Shown piece by piece: positions 4,439 through 12,924 of a stretch of DNA of 13,017 bases (its first letter is position 1; every line of letters starts with the position of its first letter). Both the position numbers and the translations under genes were made by a program. The stretch is taken from assembly GCA_934402515.1 (NCBI GenBank), contig CAKRTZ010000057.1, positions 1 through 13,017 of the forward strand, in the 5' to 3' direction. This DNA is from an uncultured Lachnospiraceae bacterium (lineage in GTDB: Bacteria > Bacillota > Clostridia > Lachnospirales > Lachnospiraceae). The notes beneath the pieces are model-generated. The model was not told the origin of the DNA and made no database searches. It was given only the letters and a program-made list of their open reading frames with translations.

Positions 4439-7400
4439 TTAACACTGTTCTTCTTTTTTAGCTTCTTTCTTTTTCACAGCCATGTAACCTGCCAGTAATA
4501 AGCCGGATGCTGCTGCTCCCGCTGCAGCGCCCCATGCGTTGGTGTCATCGCCGGTCTGCGGTCTGTTTTCGCCAAGCACATCCCTGGTTGTCTCCGGTGT
4601 TCTGGTTGCTCCCAGCACATCACCGGTCTGCTCCGCTGCAGGTTCCTGTTCTCTCTGGGCACCCAGTACTGCAGGAGTCAGTGTGCCGCCACCAACTACA
4701 GCTCCGCCGTTTCCACCATTTCCATTGTTTCCGCCGTTGCCGTTGTCTCCATCTTCTCCACCGGGAACTACTTCCTCGTTGCGGGTGAAGTCAAAGGCAT
4801 AGCCATCCATGTGGTAACCGTCATTTTCTACTTTCAGTGCATAAGCAATGAAGTAACGCTTGCCGCTGATTAACGCATTCTCATCAAGGGTATACTCACC
4901 GGTCAGTTTATTGTTCTCATCCATCAGCCAGTATACAACCTGCATGGAACCACCTGTGGAAATCCCTTTTCCTCTGGTTTCCGTGATGGCAGAATCGGGA
5001 TATTTATTGTATAAGGATGCCAGATAATTTCGGTATACTTCGTAAGGAATGACTACTTTGCTGTCAGAAACCTGGACGAAGTTGCCAGAGCCACGGGAGG
5101 ATACATCCGCATCTGTCATATCATATTCCCAATAATTGCTGTTAGCAAGACCTTCGCTGGTTTTCTGGGCGTAGGCATTGGTGTACTGATCAGTAATCAG
5201 TTTCTGCGCCCAGTTGTTGTAGTTTTCTGCTAACTGTGCGCTTGCTTTTGCTGCCTCCAGATTGTCTTTGGAAGCATCCAGCAATTCCTTTGCTTTGGCA
5301 ATCTTGTCAAGCAGTTCTGCCATTTTAATGTCATCTAACTGAACCTTGGAGGCAGTCTCCTGAGCCTCTTTTAATTTCTTTTCTGCATCGTCATAAGCTT
5401 TCTGAGCATCCTGAACCTTGCTGGCTGCCTCTGTCAGAGTCTGTTTTGCTGCATTGGCGATAGCCACATAATTTGCCATCTGTTTCAATGCCTCTTCTGC
5501 AGCCTCTCCGGATGCATTGGCACTGGTGTTTGCCAGATAAGCCTCAATGGTTGCCAGTTTCTCCTCATTCTGTTTCATCTGCTCACGGTATACCTTGATG
5601 GCAACCTCCATCACCGCCTCTGTATCATCGGTGCTGACAATCCACTGGGTCAGCTCCAGATAGTTGATGAAATCAATGAGGTTATTGTGTGCCTCATAAT
5701 GGGTATCCATATAGTCACGGATTTCTTTGGAATCATTGGCTACCTTAGCGATATCTGCAACAGTTTCCCAAAATTTCCAGTTCAAATCAATATCCTGGTA
5801 CTTCTCCAGTGTTCCGTTTGCCCACTCGTTTAAGTCTCTGTCAAATTCAACCTGATTTACTGCCTCGGAGCGCTCTGCCAGAACTTTCTGGATTTCATCA
5901 ATCAGTGCATCGGTTGTCTGCTGTTTTAATGCTTCCTCCGCCGCTTTTACATACTCGTCACGGACAGCCTCTGCCGCCTCGCGGTTTGCAGTAAACTGGT
6001 TCAGGTTGTCGGCGAGAACATCCACCTCATCCTGCTTGCTCTGCATCACAATGTTGGCTGTGGCGATTTTGTTTTCCGCATCGGTGATGTTGGCGTTTGC
6101 CTGGGCGATTTCGGCATCGAGAGCCTTTGCTTTCGCGTCTGCATCCTTTACATAATTCGTTGCATCATCATAGGCTTTTACATAGGCTTTGGCATTATCA
6201 ATATCCTTCTGGGACAATTTTTCAAAATAGTAGCCATTCCATATCCGGTCACCCTTCTTTTTTCCCTGGATTTCCCGCTGTCTCTCAATGACAGATGTCC
6301 CCCAGATATTCGCATTTTCATTTCCCTTTTCAATGGTGGAAGTGGCATTTTTGTAAACATTGCTATTTAAAATATTATTCTTTTCTGCCGCCTTTGCGGT
6401 AACTTTTTCCTGTTCCTGTCCCTTGAGTATCTCCTGCTCTTTGATGATTGCATTTTGCTCTGCGTTTACCGTCTCCTGCTCATCTTTTGCCTGATCTAAT
6501 GCTTTCTTTGCAGTCTCCTCCTGCTCTTTGGCCGGGGCTACATAATGGTCGGCTACTTCTGTATATGCCTTGTTCGCATCCTCCACATAATCTTTCAACC
6601 CCTTGGTTTCGGTTGTGGTTTCTGTATCCTTTTCCCCATTTACCAGTTTGTCAGCAACCTCCTGGGCTTCTACTGCAGCCTTTTGCGCCGCATCTACTGT
6701 CTCGCTTAAATCCTTGATGGTGTCTGCCTGATGATCAATAGTGGTTTTAAGGTCGGTCAGATTTGTATCCAGAATTTCCTGTTTCTTGTCTTCCAGTTCT
6801 TCTTTGGTTTCTTTCTGGTTCTGGGTAATGCCAGCTTTCTTTAAATCGTCCTCGCCATAAGTAATATCTGTTTCACCATACAATGGAAGTCTATACATCA
6901 TCGCATAATAATTATAGGTAGTAATGGATTTCTGGTAGGTATCCTCTGCCTCCTTGTATTCCTTTTCGGCTGCATCAGCTGCGGCTTTTGCCTCCTCTGC
7001 TGCTTTGGTCACTTCGGTTGCTTTATCTTTCACTTCCTGGGTCGCCTCATCTGCATCGATGGCAAGCGCCTCTCCCAGAGCTTTGTGGGCTGCATCCTTG
7101 GCTGCCTCTGCCGCACTTTTCTTTTCCTCTACATATTCATCCAGTGCTTTCGTCTGCTCCTGGTTATTTTCATCAGTAACCGTTACAGTCAGTGTGCCGT
7201 CCACTGCTTTTACTTCCGCATCAATTTGGGCCTGGTCTTCTGCAACTTTTTCATTATAAGCATTTGTCTTATCTTTCAATTCATTTGTTGCGTCATTAAC
7301 ATTTTCCGCCTTAGCTGCTGCATCATCTGCTGCCGTCTTTGCTTTTTCAGCCGCCTTGGTTGCATCCTCTGGTAAATTTACCGCATCCTTGATGACATTC

Positions 7401-7726
7401 CCCTCTCCGTCCTTCTGCTCCGGTGCCTGGATTTCTTCCACCGCATCCTTGGCTGCATCCAATTCCTTGTTCACATCATCTAACAAGTCAGATGCCTTCT
7501 TCGCTGCCTCTTTCGCCTGATTTGCAGCATCCGTCATAGCCTCTGCATCTGCATTATTGGATTTCTCTGTATCGTTATACTGCTGCTTGTTCTCATCCAC
7601 ATAACCATAACCATGGTCATCCACAGCCTCTACGCTCATAGGCATAATGGTCGTCCCCGCAACCATCACTGCCAGTGCAAAGGAAATGCTTTTCATTACT
7701 TTACTGCTGTTAACCTTTTTTCTCAT
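4439..7726 (-). CDS. Sortase-anchored helical surface protein, LPXTG-like
   Basis: The 1095-residue protein begins with a signal peptide (basic MRKKVNSSKVMK, then a hydrophobic core, with likely cleavage after SVEA at residue 34). Residues about 45-860 are Ala/Glu/Lys/Asp-rich with heptad-like spacing, suggesting long coiled coils that form a stalk. A mixed segment at about 875-983, with YWLMDENNKLTGEYTLDE, looks globular. A Gly/Asn linker (about 989-1014) and three VLG(A/E) units lead to the sorting signal RPQTGD (1055-1060), a hydrophobic helix (about 1064-1084) and a basic tail. Sortase would join the Thr of the RPQTG motif to peptidoglycan. The motif has Arg in place of the usual Leu. No sortase is in the window. 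The ATG has AGGGAG about 11 bases upstream. A role as adhesin or surface fibre is inferred; its ligand is unknown. Confidence 0.85.
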   Translation of the reverse strand: MRKKVNSSKVMKSISFALAVMVAGTTIMPMSVEAVDDHGYGYVDENKQQYNDTEKSNNADAEAMTDAANQAKEAAKKASDLLDDVNKELDAAKDAVEEIQAPEQKDGEGNVIKDAVNLPEDATKAAEKAKTAADDAAAKAENVNDATNELKDKTNAYNEKVAEDQAQIDAEVKAVDGTLTVTVTDENNQEQTKALDEYVEEKKSAAEAAKDAAHKALGEALAIDADEATQEVKDKATEVTKAAEEAKAAADAAEKEYKEAEDTYQKSITTYNYYAMMYRLPLYGETDITYGEDDLKKAGITQNQKETKEELEDKKQEILDTNLTDLKTTIDHQADTIKDLSETVDAAQKAAVEAQEVADKLVNGEKDTETTTETKGLKDYVEDANKAYTEVADHYVAPAKEQEETAKKALDQAKDEQETVNAEQNAIIKEQEILKGQEQEKVTAKAAEKNNILNSNVYKNATSTIEKGNENANIWGTSVIERQREIQGKKKGDRIWNGYYFEKLSQKDIDNAKAYVKAYDDATNYVKDADAKAKALDAEIAQANANITDAENKIATANIVMQSKQDEVDVLADNLNQFTANREAAEAVRDEYVKAAEEALKQQTTDALIDEIQKVLAERSEAVNQVEFDRDLNEWANGTLEKYQDIDLNWKFWETVADIAKVANDSKEIRDYMDTHYEAHNNLIDFINYLELTQWIVSTDDTEAVMEVAIKVYREQMKQNEEKLATIEAYLANTSANASGEAAEEALKQMANYVAIANAAKQTLTEAASKVQDAQKAYDDAEKKLKEAQETASKVQLDDIKMAELLDKIAKAKELLDASKDNLEAAKASAQLAENYNNWAQKLITDQYTNAYAQKTSEGLANSNYWEYDMTDADVSSRGSGNFVQVSDSKVVIPYEVYRNYLASLYNKYPDSAITETRGKGISTGGSMQVVYWLMDENNKLTGEYTLDENALISGKRYFIAYALKVENDGYHMDGYAFDFTRNEEVVPGGEDGDNGNGGNNGNGGNGGAVVGGGTLTPAVLGAQREQEPAAEQTGDVLGATRTPETTRDVLGENRPQTGDDTNAWGAAAGAAASGLLLAGYMAVKKKEAKKEEQC

Positions 7727-7793
7727 TTTAAATTTCTCTCCCTTTCTCTTACTGTTTTACCGTTTTATGTTCATTTCTCAATCCTTATTACAT

Positions 7794-7827
7794 ATTGTAA
7801 ATCTCGTTGGTCACACCACGGTCACAC
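7794..7827 (-). promoter_or_regulatory. Promoter region of the surface-protein gene with 11-base-phased direct repeats
   Basis: On the minus strand TACAAT (7799-7794) is a good -10 box. At 17 bases spacing the -35 position (7822-7817) is poor, but it is covered by a direct repeat. On the plus strand GGTCACAC occurs at 7809-7816 and again at 7820-7827, one helical turn apart. Tandem half-sites over a weak -35 box are typical of activation by OmpR/PhoB-family response regulators. The 5' leader would be about 60 bases. The activator is unknown and not in the window. Confidence 0.45.
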
Positions 7828-8061
7828 GGGAGGAAATTTTTGGAACTTTTTTTCTTGTATGTTATTAAATTCACTTACAGTTTGAGACATATGTACTTTT
7901 TATATAAATTTAATTTACGAAATTCACCTTTTTGTAAATTTATGCAAATTATGCGTGACATTTACCGAATTTTATGGTTGAATAAAAGAGAAGGTTATCT
8001 TCATCTATATCATATCTATATTCTTTAATATTCCGTATTACTCTGAACAGGAGGGATCTCT
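7828..8061. other. AT-rich intergenic region between divergent units
   Basis: No gene was found here; with the promoter segment at 7727-7827 it makes a gap of about 335 bases. It is strongly AT-rich. ATAAATTTA (7904-7912) and TAAATTTAT (7935-7943) form a dyad, and ATCTATAT occurs twice at 8003-8010 and 8014-8021, again 11 bases apart. The only SD-like site is AGGAGGG (8049-8055), which belongs to the decayed gene that follows. No promoter matching consensus well was seen on the plus strand. Confidence 0.6.
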
Positions 8062-8526
8062 ATTTCAATCAGTAGAATTTTATCTGAAAGATGCGAAGAA
8101 CTTGAGAAAGAATTGAAACGGGCATTTGCTGAGCAGTTAGTTGTTCAAAAGTACCTCACCCTGAGAGTTGATGAGTTGCTTCAGGAGAAGGAGGCAATTG
8201 ATTCCTATCTTCGACATCTTTCCCGGCCAAAGTACAAACCAACACAGTTACTTGAAGCTGGCTCCCCATATCTGGAACTCATGTCTTCTTACTTTACTTG
8301 TGAATCTCAAGATCTGGTGCATTGGGCTCAGGCACCTTATGAGCACAATCAGCAGTATGTTGAGCAATGTATTCACAAAACCAGTTCCGGAAATCTGGTT
8401 CGATCAAAATCCGAAGCGATTACGCTGCGAATGGAACCTTTTCATTTTCTCACTCTGCCTCAACGAGAGCAGGGTTTAGAAATATATCAGGGATGCCGGC
8501 CAAAGTCATATAAAGGGCATCTCTAA
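8062..8526 (+). pseudogene. Decayed fragment of a Lachnospiraceae conserved hypothetical gene
   Basis: The reading frame is open from about 8050 to the TAA at 8524-8526 (about 154 residues from 8062), but the gene looks broken. A perfect AGGAGGG (8049-8055) is followed at normal distance by ATT (8062), not ATG. The nearest standard start, TTG at 8113, lacks a ribosome site. The segments LAEQL-like AFAEQLVVQKYL, EKEAIDSYLRH and the later HKTSSGNLVRSKSEAI (ending near 8420) recall a roughly 300-residue hypothetical family common in Lachnospiraceae. In that family, as I remember it, a conserved tyrosine- and tryptophan-rich stretch precedes AEQL, and a nuclease-like C-terminal domain follows VRSKSEA. 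Both seem missing, and the last 35 residues look out of frame. It is the only large plus-strand ORF that is not a shadow of another gene. Family recall is from memory. Confidence 0.6.
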
Positions 8527-8571
8527 AAGGCACTTCTTTCGTCACTTCTCATTTCATGTCTGAAAAAGCAG

Positions 8572-8606
8572 CAAGGGCGCGGCCACGTCTTGTGGCTGCG
8601 CCCTTG
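8572..8606 (-). terminator. Strong terminator hairpin after the zinc-ribbon gene
   Basis: CAAGGGCGCGGCCAC (8572-8586) pairs with GTGGCTGCGCCCTTG (8592-8606): 15 pairs, one of them G-U, with loop GTCTT. On the minus strand it is followed by GCTGCTTTTTC, a usable U-run, so it ends the transcript of the 8652-10865 gene, 46 bases past its stop. On the plus strand the run is only TGTGTATTT, so it would be weaker for the decayed gene. Confidence 0.85.
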
Positions 8607-8651
8607 TGTATTTATTCTATGATGTTATCACTTGCCCTCTTGCTCCGCTTC

Positions 8652-10865
8652 TTAATAATATGCGGAAATCGCAGCAACATCCTCATCTATCTGTGTCGAT
8701 TTCCTTCCATTATAGAACATTAAGGTTCCTTTGCAGCGGCGGCTGCTGTAATCAGTGAGATAGAACATATGACTGTCATCCACGATCAGGAAGGTTGCCA
8801 CATCTTCCAGCACGGTAGTGGACTCTTTTCCATTATAATAGTTAACCTTGAAGTCACATACACCATCATCCACAGTCACATCGGTGGCGTAATAAATATC
8901 ACCCTTTTCGGTGAGATAATAGTAACAATCACCCCACAGATAACCTGCATCCCTGGCAATACGCTCGCCATCCAGGTACAATTCAAATTCGTTATGTTCT
9001 GAATCAACATCTCCGGCGTAAAGCAGTTTACCGTTTACTTCATCCAAAAGCTGGGAAACATTCTTTGCAACCTTTTCACCATCTCTGTACAGATCCCCTA
9101 CATTTCCATCAAGATCTTTGAAATAGTAGAGATTTTTACCTTTGCTGTCCATATAGGTGTAAATGGTGTTGGTTGTATCGGTGTCGATCACCGTATACTC
9201 ACCCATGTTTTTTCCTTTTAAGCTGATAGAAGCCACTGTATACAGAGAAATATCGTCGTCGTCCGCCTCCTGCTGTCTCAACTTCAGAATGGCATTCTGG
9301 CTGTCACCGTATGAGTAAATGGATGCCCCACTGTATTCCTCCGGATCAATGTCCAGTTCCGCAGTCTGGTTATCGGAAATCAACATATATTTGCTGTAAC
9401 GGTCTATTTCATCATAAATATCAGTATAAAGATCCCACACTTTGTCATTTTCTACCAGTTCAGAGAACTTATAGGTAGGCAGATCCTCCGGATCCACATA
9501 GGATACCAACTGATAATCCACATAGCCCTGGAAACATGCCTTCATGATTTCTGTGCTTTCACCGGATTTTACATCATAGGTATAGAGAGTTCCCTCGGAA
9601 AGATCGATTGTGTCCTCCTTTAATGCATCACGGCAATAATCACGGTTCTCTTTTTCATAGTAGGCATCTAATGCATCATAATAGGCATCGTAATCGGTAA
9701 CTTCCCTATCATAGACATCGCCCCACCAGTCTTCCACCTGTTCAACGGTGGTATAATTTTCCATCTGGGGCTCTTCCATCTTGGCATCTTCCAAAGCAAG
9801 ATCATCCTCTACAAAATCATACAAAGGTATAGAACTCTCACCATCGCTGACAACGTACACAATCTGAAAATTACCATTATCATCGTAATAGGTACTGTAA
9901 TCTGCACAGTCTGACGCGATTTTCTCTTCATCCGTGAGATTCTTCAGCACGCATAATTTATCATCTTTTGTGAATATGATATTGTTCAGATCGTCAAAAC
10001 TGTAGTTTTCTACATTTTTCAAAATACGCTCTGTAGACAAATCTTTCAGATTCAGATAATAGCAGTCATAGGTATCATCATCATTCGTTTTATTATAGAA
10101 GACACTCTTATGATCGTCACTGATTTTCACTTCCCAGCCAATCTCTTTGTCGACCTTTTCTGCCGTGCCCTTTTTGCTGACATAAAGGCGACGGTCATCA
10201 CCTTTGACATAAACCAGGGTGTCATTATCTACGATATAAAAATTCTGAACATCCTTTTCAATGCGTTCTGCCTCTTCCCCAGGCTTTTTCAGGTTTTTAA
10301 AATAGAGATCATCCTCCAGAATAAAGTACAGTCCCTTTCCATCTTCTGTATAGAAGAAATCAGAAGAGTAGGTCGCACCGCCCCAATACCGCGTATTCTG
10401 ATACAGATCTTCGTTCTCCAGATCTCGAGAAACATCGCCTAACTCCATAGGCTTTTTCTTGTCCTTATCCATCAGATAAAAGACATCATCCTTTGCATAT
10501 CTTACATATTTTACTTCATCGGACGTCTTTTTTTCCTTCCCGGAAAAAAGTTTACCTCCAAACAACACCAACAGAATTATGATCACCACTGCCAGAAGTG
10601 CGATCACAATGCCGATTACAATAGTTCCGATCTTCTTTTTCTTCGGAGTTGCAGAATCCTTCTGATCGTAAACAACAGGATCCGGTGCCACGAATGAAGC
10701 TTCCGGCTGCGCGGGTATCTCCTCCGTTACAGGAATTTCCCCTGTTGCAGGTGTCTCCTCTGTCGCTGCGTTGTTTGCTCCGGCGGATTCTTCCATTTTG
10801 CTGCCGCAGTAGGGGCAGAAGACTGCACCATCCTCCAGGTCCATGCCACAGTTACTACATTTCAT
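8652..10865 (-). CDS. Zinc-ribbon, single-pass membrane protein with large extracytoplasmic domain
   Basis: This 737-residue protein starts with a zinc ribbon (C3, C6, C17, C20 in MKCSNCGMDL and FCPYCGSKM). A Pro/Glu/Thr-rich linker follows, then KKKKIG and a membrane helix (about 79-104). The rest, over 600 residues, is acidic and Tyr/Asp-rich. It has repeated short beta-strand patterns such as LYFILEDDLYFK, DTLVYVKGDDRRLYV and KLLYAGDVDSEHNEFELYLD, which suggest a beta-propeller-like sensor or binding domain resembling DUF5050/KWG-type repeats. The ATG has AGGAGGG 6 bases upstream. Zinc-ribbon proteins of this layout are frequent in Lachnospiraceae and mostly uncharacterised. The ribbon is cytoplasmic and the propeller outside, so a surface sensing or envelope role is possible. 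No enzymatic motif was seen. It lies 99 bases after asnB with no clear terminator between them. Confidence 0.75.
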   Translation of the reverse strand: MKCSNCGMDLEDGAVFCPYCGSKMEESAGANNAATEETPATGEIPVTEEIPAQPEASFVAPDPVVYDQKDSATPKKKKIGTIVIGIVIALLAVVIIILLVLFGGKLFSGKEKKTSDEVKYVRYAKDDVFYLMDKDKKKPMELGDVSRDLENEDLYQNTRYWGGATYSSDFFYTEDGKGLYFILEDDLYFKNLKKPGEEAERIEKDVQNFYIVDNDTLVYVKGDDRRLYVSKKGTAEKVDKEIGWEVKISDDHKSVFYNKTNDDDTYDCYYLNLKDLSTERILKNVENYSFDDLNNIIFTKDDKLCVLKNLTDEEKIASDCADYSTYYDDNGNFQIVYVVSDGESSIPLYDFVEDDLALEDAKMEEPQMENYTTVEQVEDWWGDVYDREVTDYDAYYDALDAYYEKENRDYCRDALKEDTIDLSEGTLYTYDVKSGESTEIMKACFQGYVDYQLVSYVDPEDLPTYKFSELVENDKVWDLYTDIYDEIDRYSKYMLISDNQTAELDIDPEEYSGASIYSYGDSQNAILKLRQQEADDDDISLYTVASISLKGKNMGEYTVIDTDTTNTIYTYMDSKGKNLYYFKDLDGNVGDLYRDGEKVAKNVSQLLDEVNGKLLYAGDVDSEHNEFELYLDGERIARDAGYLWGDCYYYLTEKGDIYYATDVTVDDGVCDFKVNYYNGKESTTVLEDVATFLIVDDSHMFYLTDYSSRRCKGTLMFYNGRKSTQIDEDVAAISAYY

Positions 10866-10882
10866 TTGTTTCCCTCCTCATG

Positions 10883-10898
10883 GGTATCTCACGATACC
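10883..10898. promoter_or_regulatory. Perfect dyad upstream of the zinc-ribbon gene
   Basis: GGTATC-TCAC-GATACC is a perfect 6-4-6 inverted repeat ending 17 bases before the ATG and 3 bases before the ribosome site. It could be an operator, or an RNA hairpin affecting translation. A weak -10 candidate, TAAGAT on the minus strand, lies some 15 bases upstream without a good -35 box, so the promoter remains uncertain. Confidence 0.35.
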
Positions 10899-10964
10899 AA
10901 ATTCTCTTTATCTTATGTGGTAAAGATCTCTTTCAGTCTAACACATCCCGAGTCATGCTGACAA

Positions 10965-12863
10965 CTACCTCTCTGACCGGTACCACTGTTCTGCCATCAG
11001 AATCTCCCAAATCATCTGGGCATCGGTTTTCCCTGCTTTAAAATTTTTCCAAAGTGCATTCACTACATCCCGGTTCAGATATTGATCCCTAACCAGATGA
11101 CTGCCCTGAATCATTTCTTTTGCCCACTCTCCGCTACTTCCCTCCTGCAGCCATCGAACCAGAGGTACGGAAAAGCCCTTCTTCGGGCGGTCCAGCATTT
11201 CCTTTGGGACATACTGGTATAGAATTTCTTTTAAAATCCGTTTTGATACTCCATTCTCATTTTTATATTTAATAGGAAGAGACCATGCAAACTCCATGAC
11301 ATCTTTGTCCAACATAGGAACACGGTTTTCCAGAGAAACGGCCATTCCGGCACGATCCACTTTCACCAGGATATCATCCGGGTGGTAGGTCTGCATGTCT
11401 TTTAACAACATCGCAGACCGGTTATCCATTTTTCCACTTTTTCCGGATATTCCAGAATTTTCCCAGGGCATTACACCCGTCCAGGCCGCAGCGCCTTCCA
11501 CCACATGTTCCCCCAGATAACTGGTATGGTAGCAGACTGCTTCATGCATTCCATAAATGTCCTTTTCCTGCAAAGTGCGGGCGATTCGATACCCCTTGTC
11601 TGTCTTTCCATAGGGAAGTTTCTCGCACATCGCGCCTGCCACTTTTCGAAGAGTGTAGGGTATCCGATTGACTTTGTAATAAAGATTATTGATTTTATCA
11701 TAAGTGTTGTAGCCACAAAACAGTTCATCTCCGGCATCTCCGCTTAAGGAAACCGTAACCCGGCTGCGCGCCAGCTTGCTCACCAGATAGGTGGGAATCT
11801 GAGAGGAATCTGCAAAAGGCTCTGAATAAATCTGGGTCAGCTTAGGGATCACCTCAATTAAATCCTGTTCGGACACATATTTTTCTGTATGGGAAGTTCC
11901 CAAATGGGCTGCGATCTCCTTGGCAAACTGTGCCTCATTATACTTTTTGTCCTCAAAGCCAATGGTAAAGGTCTTCACCGGTGTATCGGAGATTTTCTGC
12001 ATCAAAGAAACAATCAACGGGCTGTCGATTCCTCCGGACAAAAATGCACCAATGGGCACATCAGAAATCATCTGGCTGCGGATGGATTCCGTGAGCAGAT
12101 GTTCCAGTTCGTCGCAAGCCTCCTGAAAGCTGCCCGAAAAAGGATGCTGCATTCCCTGCTCTGCTGCCTGCGCCATAGACCAGTAAGTTGTAATCTCGAA
12201 CTGTTGAAAAGGTGCTTTCATGGTGAGCAGTGTACCGGGCAGCAATTTATAAATTCCTTCATAAATGGATAGAGGTGCCGGGATAAATCCATATCGCATG
12301 AATTCCTGTAAGGCAGTGCGGTCAATCTCCATATGCTTCCGGAACCCCGGATATTCTTTTAATACTGCAACTTCTGAACCAAATACGAAATGTCCATTTA
12401 CAAAGCCATAGTAAACCGGCTTTTCTCCGGCACGGTCCCTGGTGAGAAAAAAAGTCTTTTCCCGGCGGTCGTACAGCGCCACAGCAAACATTCCCTTCAT
12501 CATGGAAAGGGTCTGTTGCAGTCCCAATACCTCAAAAGCTTCCAGAATCACCTCTGTGTCCGAGGTTCCACGGAAATGCAGCTGTGGCTCCACCGCCAGT
12601 ACTTTCTCCCGTATCTGCGCGGCATTATAGATCTCTCCGTTATAGGCAATCACGAACCTTCCGCTGGTGGAATGCATGGGCTGTGCACCGTTCTCGGATA
12701 AATCAAGGATAGACAGACGGCGGTGTCCCAGCGTCAACCCACTGTTTTCGTCGATCCAAAAGCCCTCCGCATCCGGGCCACGATAAATCATCCGGTCTGT
12801 CATGGCCTTGATCGTTTTGTGTGCATCTATATTTTTGTCAAAAAAACCGGCAATTCCGCACAT
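10965..12863 (-). CDS. asnB: Asparagine synthase (glutamine-hydrolysing), AsnB type
   Basis: The 632-residue protein has both AsnB domains. The N-terminal glutaminase starts MCGIAGFFD, with catalytic Cys2 after Met removal, and has RGPD (28-31), HRRLSI (47-52) and NGEIYN (75-80). The synthetase domain has the PP-loop SGGIDS (276-281) and GDAGDELF (375-382). It transfers ammonia from glutamine to an ATP-activated carboxylate, classically aspartate to asparagine. Relatives at polysaccharide loci amidate sugar acids, and Bacillus AsnB amidates diaminopimelate in peptidoglycan. Length is normal and the key residues I could check are intact. The ATG has AGGAG about 5 bases upstream. It follows the partial gene by 61 bases and may be in the same operon. 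The envelope setting makes a cell-wall or glycan substrate possible, but the sequence does not decide it. Confidence 0.92.
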   Translation of the reverse strand: MCGIAGFFDKNIDAHKTIKAMTDRMIYRGPDAEGFWIDENSGLTLGHRRLSILDLSENGAQPMHSTSGRFVIAYNGEIYNAAQIREKVLAVEPQLHFRGTSDTEVILEAFEVLGLQQTLSMMKGMFAVALYDRREKTFFLTRDRAGEKPVYYGFVNGHFVFGSEVAVLKEYPGFRKHMEIDRTALQEFMRYGFIPAPLSIYEGIYKLLPGTLLTMKAPFQQFEITTYWSMAQAAEQGMQHPFSGSFQEACDELEHLLTESIRSQMISDVPIGAFLSGGIDSPLIVSLMQKISDTPVKTFTIGFEDKKYNEAQFAKEIAAHLGTSHTEKYVSEQDLIEVIPKLTQIYSEPFADSSQIPTYLVSKLARSRVTVSLSGDAGDELFCGYNTYDKINNLYYKVNRIPYTLRKVAGAMCEKLPYGKTDKGYRIARTLQEKDIYGMHEAVCYHTSYLGEHVVEGAAAWTGVMPWENSGISGKSGKMDNRSAMLLKDMQTYHPDDILVKVDRAGMAVSLENRVPMLDKDVMEFAWSLPIKYKNENGVSKRILKEILYQYVPKEMLDRPKKGFSVPLVRWLQEGSSGEWAKEMIQGSHLVRDQYLNRDVVNALWKNFKAGKTDAQMIWEILMAEQWYRSER

Positions 12864-12924
12864 GTTACTCCTCTTTTCTGATCAGCCTATCGGGAAGAAA
12901 ATTCCTTCAAAGCTGTTTATCTTC

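Noticed and set aside
4507..7375. Several plus-strand open frames of 60-100 codons inside the surface-protein gene
   Set aside because: They are antisense shadows of an Ala/Glu/Lys-rich gene, with Ser/Leu/Pro-rich nonsense products and no independent ribosome sites or conserved motifs that I could see.
7904..7943. ATAAATTTA / TAAATTTAT dyad as a regulatory site
   Set aside because: The region is so AT-rich that such dyads are expected by chance, and it is not placed at any promoter I can support.
8168..8479. 103-codon frame overlapping the decayed plus-strand gene
   Set aside because: It is the +1 shadow of the fragment; only its end, past about 8420, may represent the original frame of the broken gene, so it was not called separately.
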